This document shows positions 1 to 5,935 of a stretch of 5,935 nt of DNA, piece after piece. Position 1 is the first letter of the stretch, and each line of letters begins with the position of its first letter. This stretch comes from an uncultured Devosia sp. (GTDB lineage Bacteria; Pseudomonadota; Alphaproteobacteria; Rhizobiales; Devosiaceae). Position numbers and translations under genes: made by a program. The DNA lies in the NCBI GenBank assembly GCA_913775215.1, contig CAJYKO010000041.1:1-5935 (forward strand), read 5' to 3'. The notes under the pieces are model-generated. The model searched no databases, was not told the origin of the DNA, and saw only the letters and a program-made list of their open reading frames with translations.

Positions 1-549
1 CATGAATTTTCAGGCGGTCAGCGCCAGCGCATTGGTATTGCGCGTGCGCTGGCGGCCGAACCCTCGGTTCTGGTCTGTGACGAGCCGGTTTCGGCGCTCG
101 ACGTGTCGGTTCAGGCGCAGGTTGTGAACCTACTGATCGACCTGCAAAAGCGACTCGATATCGCGATCATCTTCATTGCCCACGATCTCGCCGTGGTACG
201 CGCCATCTCGCATCGGGTGATGGTGATGTATCTCGGCCGCGCGGTTGAAGAGGGCGGTGCCGACCGGGTGTTGGTGACGCCAAATCATCCCTATACTGTG
301 GCGCTGCGTGGCTCTGCGCTGGAGCCTGATCCCGCGCGGGCCCGTCTGGCGCGTGGCAAGGCAACGCGTGGCGAACCGCCAAATCCGGTCAATCCGCCAC
401 CGGGCTGTCGCTTCAATCCGCGCTGCCCGCGGGTGACGGACGAGTGCCGCACGAATGAGCCGCAAATGAAGCGGCACACCGATGCGGCGGGTGTCAGCGG
501 CGTGGCCTGCTACCATCCGGTGCAAGAGGCGGCAGCACTCAGCGCCTAG
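1..549 (+). CDS. Oligopeptide/dipeptide ABC transporter ATP-binding protein (3' part; 5' end outside window)
   Basis: This is the C-terminal 182 residues of a DppF/OppF-like (or DppD-like) cytoplasmic ATPase that powers uptake of peptides or similar solutes through an inner-membrane permease pair. The frame is open from base 1, so a GTG at 103 is an internal Val and not a start. Fragment residues show the ABC signature SGGQRQ (4-9), Walker B LVCDEP (24-29), the D-loop SALD (31-34) and the switch His in IIFIAHD (H61). After that comes the family-specific C-terminal region: HPYT, then NPPPGCRFNPRCP with cysteines at fragment positions 136, 142, 149 and 170. In this family these four cysteines are known to bind an iron-sulphur cluster in at least one DppD. 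Walker A and the Q-loop lie upstream of the window. The gene ends at TAG with a terminator directly after it, so it is probably the last gene of its transporter operon. Family assignment is firm; substrate and D-versus-F paralogue are not resolved. Confidence 0.95.
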   Translation, partial: HEFSGGQRQRIGIARALAAEPSVLVCDEPVSALDVSVQAQVVNLLIDLQKRLDIAIIFIAHDLAVVRAISHRVMVMYLGRAVEEGGADRVLVTPNHPYTVALRGSALEPDPARARLARGKATRGEPPNPVNPPPGCRFNPRCPRVTDECRTNEPQMKRHTDAAGVSGVACYHPVQEAAALSA

Positions 550-554
550 AAAAC

Positions 555-590
555 AAAAAAGGCGGCCGGAGCGATCCGGACGCCTTTTTT
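555..590. terminator. Bidirectional intrinsic terminator between convergent genes
   Basis: The outer stem pairs 555-564 (six A then GGCG) with 581-590 (CGCC then six T). One G/A mismatch (565/580) follows, then an inner five-pair stem 566-570 with 575-579. The loop is GCGA (571-574), a GNRA tetraloop in the + strand RNA. A T-tract follows the GC stem on the + strand, and the A-tract gives a U-tract on the minus strand, so the hairpin can end transcription in both directions. It starts 6 bases after the transporter stop codon and lies 15 bases beyond the stop of the minus-strand M20 gene, which is where both operons should end. Confidence 0.9.
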
Positions 591-604
591 ATGCGTGAAA
601 TGGT

Positions 605-1966
605 TCAGACCCGGCCGAGCCGGTCGAGAAGCGCGGCTCCGGTGCGGATGCCTTTGAGGAACAGGTCGATTTCCATGTTCTCGTTGGGCGCGTGGTTGGC
701 TTCGTCGGCATTGGCATAGGGCATGACGAATGCCGGGACGCCGAGCACCTTGGTGAAGACATAGTCGGGAAGGCTACCGCCAGCCGATGGATAGACCAGC
801 GGCTGCTCGTTGCGGGCTTCGACGATGGCTTCCTGGATGAGCTTGCCCCAGGGATCGTCCAGCGGCGTGCGCGAGGGCAGCATGGAGCCATAGGTGATGA
901 CTTCAACCTCGGGCGCGTGCTTGGCGACGTGGGCTTTGACGCAGGCATAGACGTGTTCCGGCGTCATCGCTTCGACGAGGCGGATATCGCATTTGGCGAC
1001 GGCCTCGCAGGGGAGGACCGACTTGGTGCCAGGCCCGCCATAGCCGCCGTGAAGGCCGTTGATGGTCAGCGTCGGATGGAACATCAACCGGTCCCAGAAC
1101 GGGCGATCGGCGGGTTCATCAAGACGCATCAGGCCCATATTGGCCATGTATTCCTCCAGATCGAGCGGCAGCGCCTTGGTCGCGGCGATATCGGCTTCGG
1201 TCGGGGGAATGATCTGGTCGTGAAGGCCATCGATGGTGATACGGCCATCGGGCGTCTTCATGGTCGAGAGCAGATGCACCAGCGTCCAGATGGCGTTGGG
1301 CATGACGCCGCCATAGTTGCCCGAATGGGCATCGCGGGCGGCGGTGCGGACGCGCAGCTCGAACGAGGTCATGCCGCGCACGCCATAGGTCAGCGTCGAA
1401 TTGCCGGATTCGTGCAGGGGGCCATCGGCGGTGACCACGAAATCGGCCTTGAGCCGATCCTTGTAGTCCCTGACAAAGTCGGCGATCTGCGGCGAGCCGA
1501 TTTCTTCTTCGCCTTCGAGGAGGAAGATCACGTTGCAGGGCAGGGCGCCATGCACCTTGAGGTGCGCCTCGATAGCCATGATCTGCGCAAAGTGCTGGCC
1601 CTTGTTGTCGCCCACGCCGCGGGCGTAGATGCGCCCATTGCGAATGGTCGGCTCGAAGGGCGGGCTTTCCCACAGTTCCAGCGGATCGGGCGGCTGCACG
1701 TCATAGTGGCCGTAGAGCAGCACGGTGGGCTTTGCCGGATCGACAGTGTAACGGGCGAGTACGAAGGGATGGCCCTTGGTCGGGATCGCTTCGACTTCCA
1801 TGCCGAGTTCACCCAGCATTTTGACTAGAAGTTCGGAGACTTCGCGGATGCCGATATTGTGGGCGCTGATCGAGGGGTTGCGCACATAGTCGATCAGGCG
1901 AGCGATATATTCGTCGTGCCGGGCTTCGATATGGGAGAAGACCGGGCTCAGCGTCGGCGATGTCAT
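605..1966 (-). CDS. M20-family metallopeptidase, carnosinase/dipeptidase type
   Basis: A 453-residue, probably cytoplasmic di-metal hydrolase of the M20 clan, expected to cleave dipeptides or related N-acyl amino acids. No signal peptide is visible. Metal-site motifs are complete: GHYDVQP (H87, D89), GVGDNKG (D120, bridging ligand), EGEEEIGS (E154 likely general base, E155 ligand), TADGP (D181) and NHAPNEN (H425). The lid/dimerisation domain carries DAHSGNYGG (H214), the position of the His that reaches across the dimer in carnosinase-type enzymes. GGSLPD (396-401) is the usual C-terminal substrate-loop position. Length and motifs match the CNDP/Dug1-like dipeptidase group rather than L-N-carbamoylases such as HyuC, which have shorter chains and a different GSHxD/EGxRF pattern. 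The ATG at 1966 overlaps the HyuA stop as ATGA and has an AAGGA site inside the HyuA 3' end, so translation is probably coupled. It is the last gene of the operon. Family is sure; the exact substrate is unknown. Confidence 0.93.
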   Translation of the reverse strand: MTSPTLSPVFSHIEARHDEYIARLIDYVRNPSISAHNIGIREVSELLVKMLGELGMEVEAIPTKGHPFVLARYTVDPAKPTVLLYGHYDVQPPDPLELWESPPFEPTIRNGRIYARGVGDNKGQHFAQIMAIEAHLKVHGALPCNVIFLLEGEEEIGSPQIADFVRDYKDRLKADFVVTADGPLHESGNSTLTYGVRGMTSFELRVRTAARDAHSGNYGGVMPNAIWTLVHLLSTMKTPDGRITIDGLHDQIIPPTEADIAATKALPLDLEEYMANMGLMRLDEPADRPFWDRLMFHPTLTINGLHGGYGGPGTKSVLPCEAVAKCDIRLVEAMTPEHVYACVKAHVAKHAPEVEVITYGSMLPSRTPLDDPWGKLIQEAIVEARNEQPLVYPSAGGSLPDYVFTKVLGVPAFVMPYANADEANHAPNENMEIDLFLKGIRTGAALLDRLGRV

Positions 1967-4008
1967 GCTGCTTCCTTGGTGAGGATGATACCGCCCGAGG
2001 CATGCACCTTGCCCTGCCAGCCGGCAGCAACGAAGGTGGTGGTGTCGAGCTGGGTCAGGATGACGGGACCGGCAAAGGTCGCACCAGCGCCGAGCTTTGC
2101 GCGGTCAAGAACGGGGACATCGACCTGCTTGCCATCGATGCTGACGGCCGTGTGCTCTTCCGGCGCGGGCGTCGTGCCGGGCGCGAGTTCCACGGCGGGC
2201 GGCACGGCAGCAAGGCCGGTTGCGTGAACGCGCAGGGTGACGAGCTCGATCTGGGCGCCCAGATTGAAGCCGTAGAGCGCCTTGTGGGCGGTCTGGAAAT
2301 TGGCTTCGACCTCTGCGCGATTGGCGGCATAGGCGACGGCGATTTCGCCGCCCTGACCGGCATAGCGCATCAGCGCCACGCATTCGATGACGCGGGCTTC
2401 GGCCGCAACGTCTTCCTCATCGAGCCAGGCTCTCGCCTGCTCTTCCAGTTCGGCGATGATCGGCTCGGTCGCGGTCGGGTCCATGGCGCCGGGGATGGCG
2501 ATGGCGCGGGAGAACTCCGACTTGAGATCGGCGGCGAGGAGGCCATCGGCGCAGAGCACGCCGGGGGCAGGGGTGATCAGCACGCTCTTGATGCCGAGAA
2601 GATCGGCAAGGGCACAGCCGTGCAGCGGGCCGGCGCCGCCGAACGGCACGAGCGTGAAATCACGCGGATCGTGGCCGCGTTCGACCGAGACGACGCGCAT
2701 GGCGCCAACCATGTGGTTGTCGGCAATGGCGAGAATGCCGCGGGCGGCAGTCTCGAGATCAAGGCCCAGTGGCTCGGCAATGGTCATCACGGCGCGCTTG
2801 GCCGCTTCCACGTCGAGTACCATGCTGCCGCCGAGAAGGCGGGCCGGCAACTGGCCGAGCGCGACATGGGCGTCGGTGACGGTCGGCTCGGTGCCGCCAT
2901 GTCCATAGCAGGCGGGGCCCGGACGGGCGCCGGCGCTTTCGGGTCCGACAGTAAGAGCACCGTCCTTGATGCGGGCGAGCGAGCCGCCGCCAGCGCCGAT
3001 GGTGATCATATCGACCATGGGCAGGGCCAGCGGCCATTCGCCGACCGCGCCGTGCTGGGTGAGGCCGATCTGGCCGCCCTTGATGAGGCAGATGTCGGCC
3101 GAGGTGCCGCCGATATCATTGGTGATGATATCCTCGATGCCGCAGGCGGCAGCCGCGGCGCGGGCGCCGACAACGCCGGCTGCCGGGCCGGAAAGGGCGG
3201 TGAGCGCAGGGGCGACGCGGATCTTTGGTGCGCCGGCAACGCCGCCATTGGACTGCATCAGCATCAGCGGCGGTGTGGCACCCTCGTCGTCGAGGCGCTT
3301 CTCGAGGTTCCGCACATAGGTGGTGACGCCCGGCATCACCGTGGCGTTAAGCACGGTGGTGAGGCTGCGCTCATATTCGCGCACCACGGGCAGCACGTCG
3401 CTGGAGACGGTGACGGCGAGACCGGGCAGTTCCTCACGCAGGATTTCGGCGACGCGCCGCTCGTGCGCCGGATTGGCATAGGCATGGATGAGGCACACGG
3501 CGACGGCCTGCACATTCATGCCGCGGATCTTTTCTGCTGCGGCGCGGACGGTTGCCTCATCGAGCGTTTCGAGCACCGCGCCACCGGCGGCCACGCGTTC
3601 GTCGACTTCGACAATGCGGCTCGATGGGACCGGCGGAACCGGCTTGACCCAGGTATAGAGGTTCGCCTTGCGCGGAATGTCCTGGCGGCCGATCGCCAGC
3701 ACGTGGCGGAAACCGCGCGTGGTGACGAGCGCGGTGCGCGCGCCCTTGCCTTCAAGGATCATGTTGGTGGCAACGGTCGTGCCGTGCAGCACCTGATCGA
3801 GGTCGGCAGCCGAGGCGCCTGCCTGCTTAAGGGCAAGGCGGATGCCGTTGAGGAAGGCCTCCGACGGATCGGATGGGATGGATGGGGTCTTGGCGCGCCA
3901 GGAGCGGCCAGAACCATCGACCAGTGCGACGTCGGTAAAGGTGCCACCGATATCAACGGCAACGGCGAGATTGGTTGGGTTTTCCGTGGCCATATCAGGC
4001 GAGCTCAT
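1963..4008 (-). CDS. hyuA: Hydantoinase/oxoprolinase family subunit A (HyuA-type)
   Basis: A 681-residue ATP-binding subunit of the ATP-dependent hydantoinase/5-oxoprolinase family. In this family the A subunit phosphorylates or activates a cyclic amide and works in a complex with the B subunit. The N-terminal domain (about 14-190) has the phosphate-binding motif DIGGTFTD (19-26) and HGTTVATN (75-82). The central ASKHA-like domain (about 210-500) has MQSNGG (251-256), LSGPAAGVVGA (272-282), a second phosphate motif DIGGTSADICLI (298-309), TIGAGGGSLA (336-345), VTDAHVALGQL (377-387) and PFGGAGPLHG (455-464). The C-terminal domain includes RYAGQGGE (548-555). Length is normal for an unfused N-methylhydantoinase-type A subunit and shorter than most acetone carboxylase beta chains. 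The start is uncertain: ATG at 4008 overlaps HyuB by 14 bases, while ATG at 3993 (676 residues) begins one base after the HyuB stop; neither has a strong Shine-Dalgarno site. The symbol reflects the family only; hydantoin as substrate is not shown. Confidence 0.93.
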   Translation of the reverse strand: MSSPDMATENPTNLAVAVDIGGTFTDVALVDGSGRSWRAKTPSIPSDPSEAFLNGIRLALKQAGASAADLDQVLHGTTVATNMILEGKGARTALVTTRGFRHVLAIGRQDIPRKANLYTWVKPVPPVPSSRIVEVDERVAAGGAVLETLDEATVRAAAEKIRGMNVQAVAVCLIHAYANPAHERRVAEILREELPGLAVTVSSDVLPVVREYERSLTTVLNATVMPGVTTYVRNLEKRLDDEGATPPLMLMQSNGGVAGAPKIRVAPALTALSGPAAGVVGARAAAAACGIEDIITNDIGGTSADICLIKGGQIGLTQHGAVGEWPLALPMVDMITIGAGGGSLARIKDGALTVGPESAGARPGPACYGHGGTEPTVTDAHVALGQLPARLLGGSMVLDVEAAKRAVMTIAEPLGLDLETAARGILAIADNHMVGAMRVVSVERGHDPRDFTLVPFGGAGPLHGCALADLLGIKSVLITPAPGVLCADGLLAADLKSEFSRAIAIPGAMDPTATEPIIAELEEQARAWLDEEDVAAEARVIECVALMRYAGQGGEIAVAYAANRAEVEANFQTAHKALYGFNLGAQIELVTLRVHATGLAAVPPAVELAPGTTPAPEEHTAVSIDGKQVDVPVLDRAKLGAGATFAGPVILTQLDTTTFVAAGWQGKVHASGGIILTKEAA
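1971..1977 (-). promoter_or_regulatory. Ribosome binding site of the M20 gene inside the HyuA 3' end
   Basis: Read on the minus strand the bases are AAGGAAG. The AAGGA core ends 6 bases before the ATG at 1966. The site is made from the Lys-Glu codons near the end of HyuA. With the ATGA stop/start overlap it supports this start and suggests translational coupling of the two genes. Confidence 0.7.
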
Positions 4009-5824
4009 CGATATAGGTATTGCGGTGGAAGGGTTTGGTCGCCGGGCGGTCGGCGCGCAGCTTTTCTGTGGCTTCGACGTCGAGCTGGTCGTCCGAAATC
4101 ACGACGCCATAGAAGGTTTTTGCCGCTTCAACGGTGACGAAGCCGCCGCGCACGTCTTCGAGCACCCGTTCGGCCGGGCGATCATAGGGATGGCCCATGC
4201 CGCCGCCGCCGCCGGTGCGGATGCGCAGGATATCGCCCTTCTTGAGGGCCGTGCCGTCCGAAAGCGGCGGAATCTTGCGCTCTTCCGGGGTGCCAGGATT
4301 GACGACGATCGAGCCGCCCCCGCCGGACATGCCGCCAGCGTAACCCCAGGGCGGGTTCTTGACGCCGTCGATGCGGATGGCAAGGAGCGCTTCATCGGCG
4401 AGGATTTCATATTCGCGGATGATGCCGGTGCCGCCACGGAAGCGGCCTGGGCCACCGGAATCGGGCACGACGCCATATTGGCGCAGTCGTATCGGATAGC
4501 CGCCTTCGAGGAATTCAACCGGGTAGTTTTCCTGCGCGACGAAATAGACGGCGTCGATGCCATCGGCAAAGTCGCGGGCGCCGTAACCCACCCCGATACC
4601 ATCGGCGAGGAGGAATGGCTTCGGCTCGCCAGTTTCCTTGCCAAAAGTGCCACGCATGATGGTGACGACATAGGCAGAATGAGCAGCCGGGGCGCCGCCC
4701 TTGCCGCGATTGACGAGGCCGTTGAGCACGGCAAGCATGCGCATCATGGTGAGGCCACGCATGCCGAGCGGGGCAGGGAAGCGGGGCTGAACGATGGAGC
4801 CTTCGCGCAGGCGCACTTCATCAATGGCGAGCGGGCCACCGGCATTGACCACTTGGCTGGGATCGCCGCCGAGGAAATAGAGCCCCAACGCCATGCCGGG
4901 AACGCCCTTGTTCATGATGAGATTGACAGGGCCGGGGGCCTGGTCGTCGCTTTCCGTCGCATCGAAGATAAAGCGATCTTCGCCATTGGAGCTCTTCTCG
5001 CGGGTGATGGAAAAGCGCAGGCTAAACGGGCCATTGCCATGGCCGTCGCTGTCAATCTGGTCAGAGAATTTGTAGGTGCCGTAATCGAAGGTTTCAGCAA
5101 GGCGACGGCGCACCAGGGTACGCGTGCGGTCGAGAAGCTGAGCGAGTGCGTCGGAGACGGTGTCAGCGCCGTGGCGGGCAACCACTTCGGCGACGCGGGT
5201 GACGCCGAGTTTCACCGCAGCCATGAGCGCTGACATGTCCCCCTCGCTCTGTGACGGAAAACGGGAATTGCGGTGGAAGATGGCTAGAGCCGTTTCGTTA
5301 ACGACGCCGGTATCGACGAGCTTGGTCGGTGGGATGATGATGCCTTCCTGATAGATGGAAGTGGCATCTGGGCTGATGGAGCCGGGGTGTAGGCCCCCGA
5401 TATCGGCAAAGTGGGCCCAACTCATCACGAAAGCGCAGAGGCGATCACCATGAAAGACCGGCGCGAGCAGCACCTGATCATTCGAGTGGGTCACGGCGCC
5501 CTTTGAGCCGTAGCAATCATTGTACCAATAGAGGTCGCCCGGCTTCATGGTGTCGCGCGGGAAATGTTCGAAGACGGGCGCGGTAAGATCGCCAAAAATC
5601 GGCACCATAGAACCGACGGCCATGACGCCGCGCTCGTCGAAGAGCGCTGTATAAAAGTCTTTCTTTTCGCGAATGAATGCTGAGATGGCGGTACGCTCAA
5701 TCAAAGCTTCCATTTCGCGCTGAGTGGCCATGATCGCCCCGCGAATGATCTCTAGCGTCACTGGATCGCAAATCGGGGCAGTATCCGGCGCCAGCGCCGG
5801 CATGGCGGATGAGAGCGGTGTCAT
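3995..5824 (-). CDS. hyuB: Hydantoinase/oxoprolinase family subunit B (HyuB-type)
   Basis: A 609-residue partner of HyuA, forming the second part of an ATP-dependent ring-opening amidohydrolase (or, in relatives, a carboxylase). One HyuB domain fills nearly the whole chain: DPVTLEIIRGA (20-30), the FIREKKDFYTALFD region (50-63), the YNDCYG segment (101-106), HFADIGGLHPGS (138-149), EGIIIPPTKL (160-169), GPGRFRGGTG (458-467) and the glycine-rich TGGGGGMGHP (537-546) near the C-terminus. It is cytoplasmic; no signal peptide is seen. The frame stays open upstream to an ATG at 5929, but the start at 5824 is preferred: it has a GGAAGG site 6 bases upstream, it leaves about 19 residues before the conserved domain, and the extra 35 residues look like no protein and overlap the end of another gene. 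Its TGA at 3995 lies at the HyuA start, so the subunits are probably made in balanced amounts. Substrate unknown. Confidence 0.93.
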   Translation of the reverse strand: MTPLSSAMPALAPDTAPICDPVTLEIIRGAIMATQREMEALIERTAISAFIREKKDFYTALFDERGVMAVGSMVPIFGDLTAPVFEHFPRDTMKPGDLYWYNDCYGSKGAVTHSNDQVLLAPVFHGDRLCAFVMSWAHFADIGGLHPGSISPDATSIYQEGIIIPPTKLVDTGVVNETALAIFHRNSRFPSQSEGDMSALMAAVKLGVTRVAEVVARHGADTVSDALAQLLDRTRTLVRRRLAETFDYGTYKFSDQIDSDGHGNGPFSLRFSITREKSSNGEDRFIFDATESDDQAPGPVNLIMNKGVPGMALGLYFLGGDPSQVVNAGGPLAIDEVRLREGSIVQPRFPAPLGMRGLTMMRMLAVLNGLVNRGKGGAPAAHSAYVVTIMRGTFGKETGEPKPFLLADGIGVGYGARDFADGIDAVYFVAQENYPVEFLEGGYPIRLRQYGVVPDSGGPGRFRGGTGIIREYEILADEALLAIRIDGVKNPPWGYAGGMSGGGGSIVVNPGTPEERKIPPLSDGTALKKGDILRIRTGGGGGMGHPYDRPAERVLEDVRGGFVTVEAAKTFYGVVISDDQLDVEATEKLRADRPATKPFHRNTYIDELA

Positions 5825-5830
5825 CAAAAG

Positions 5831-5836
5831 CCTTCC
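5831..5836 (-). promoter_or_regulatory. Ribosome binding site deciding the HyuB start
   Basis: Read on the minus strand the bases are GGAAGG, followed by the 6-base spacer CTTTTG and the ATG at 5824. It is preceded by a pyrimidine-rich stretch (about 5837-5856 on the minus strand). This is the strongest Shine-Dalgarno site in the window and is the main reason for choosing 5824 over the upstream in-frame ATGs at 5929 and 5884. I see no convincing -35/-10 promoter in the spacer 5825-5876, so HyuB is probably read through from the gene upstream. Confidence 0.75.
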
Positions 5837-5876
5837 AGAAAGAAAAGAATTGAAAGTATCGGGAGCGTGCGAGGCA

Positions 5877-5935
5877 CTATTCATCCCGGTCCATGTGGCG
5901 GAGCACGGCTTCGGCGGAGCGGCGCACATAGATCC
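5877..5935 (-). CDS. C-terminal end of an unidentified upstream gene (5' part outside window)
   Basis: On the minus strand one frame runs from the window edge to a TAG at 5879-5877 and gives 18 residues, IYVRRSAEAVLRHMDRDE. Fifteen of its 18 codons end in G or C, as the other genes here do, and the peptide looks like an amphipathic C-terminal helix. The competing frame (MCAAPPKPCSATWTG and on) is rich in Cys, Pro and Trp and resembles an out-of-frame translation; the third frame stops at 5884-5882. The gene is on the same strand as HyuB with a spacer of about 52 bases, so it may belong to the same operon. The fragment is too short to assign a family. Its existence is an inference from frame and codon use. 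Confidence 0.5.
   Translation of the reverse strand, partial: IYVRRSAEAVLRHMDRDE

Noticed and set aside
103..549. A separate 148-residue gene starting at GTG 103.
   Set aside because: The same frame is open back to base 1 and carries the ABC signature and Walker B before 103. The GTG is the internal Val directly after the D-loop, so this is one gene cut by the window edge.
692..1828. A 378-codon + strand open frame opposite the M20 gene.
   Set aside because: It is again in exact codon register with the minus-strand gene, whose metal-binding motifs are complete from end to end. The antisense product is Gly/Asp/Arg/His-rich and resembles no family.
1960..4137. A 725-codon + strand open frame opposite HyuA, longer than HyuA itself.
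   Set aside because: Its codons lie exactly opposite HyuA codons, so its stops would correspond to TTA, CTA and TCA codons in HyuA, which are rare in this GC-rich gene. The translation is a low-complexity Gly/Ala/Asp/His-rich string with no recognisable family, while the minus strand encodes a full conserved protein.
4198..4332. Repeated GCCGCC/CCGCC runs, looking like a small GC repeat.
   Set aside because: They encode the conserved glycine-rich stretches of HyuB (TGGGGGMG and GGMSGGGGS) through GGC/GGG codons, so they are coding sequence and not an independent repeat.
3842..5233. A 463-codon + strand open frame opposite HyuB.
   Set aside because: It is in the same exact-opposite codon register as above and is explained by avoidance of TTA, CTA and TCA in HyuB. 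It has no family motifs, and no ribosome binding site supports it.
5824..5929. A 35-residue N-terminal extension of HyuB, possibly a signal peptide.
   Set aside because: It has no positive start followed by a hydrophobic segment, is rich in Cys and Pro, overlaps the codon-biased end of another gene, and lies upstream of a good ribosome binding site for the shorter form.

Overview
The window reads as a piece of a GC-rich proteobacterial chromosome, most likely from an alphaproteobacterium of the Rhizobiales type (Devosia-like genomes come to mind). That placement is an inference from codon use, gene families and dense operon packing; no ribosomal RNA or other marker gene is present to fix it. 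Nearly all of the sequence is coding. The only gaps are a 55-base convergent intergenic region and a spacer of about 52 bases near the right end.

Layout. Bases 1-549 (+ strand) are the 3' part of an oligopeptide/dipeptide-type ABC transporter ATPase, whose Walker A half lies outside the window. Bases 555-590 form a nearly perfect hairpin with an A-tract on one side and a T-tract on the other, which suits a terminator shared by the two converging transcription units. Everything to the right is on the minus strand. In transcription order it holds the last 18 codons of an unidentified gene (5935-5877), a HyuB-type subunit (5824-3995), a HyuA-type subunit (4008-1963) and an M20 dipeptidase-like metallohydrolase (1966-605). 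HyuB and HyuA overlap by 14 bases or are one base apart, depending on the HyuA start. HyuA and the M20 gene overlap by 4 bases (ATGA). This spacing implies one translationally coupled operon.

Function. HyuA and HyuB are the two subunits of the ATP-dependent hydantoinase/oxoprolinase/lactamase family, which opens cyclic amide or imide rings (some relatives are carboxylases instead). The M20 enzyme has a full di-metal site of the carnosinase/dipeptidase type and would be suited to hydrolysing a linear amide or dipeptide. The facing transporter belongs to a family that imports peptides and similar small solutes. A reasonable hypothesis is a catabolic cassette: uptake of a peptide-like or cyclic amide compound, ATP-driven ring opening, then hydrolysis to amino acids. 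The substrate cannot be read from the sequence.

No RNA genes, CRISPR arrays, insertion sequences or phage genes were seen. The window looks like an ordinary metabolic region; I found no evidence of an undescribed defence or mobile system. Several very long + strand reading frames lie opposite the operon genes, but codon register explains them and they are rejected as genes.
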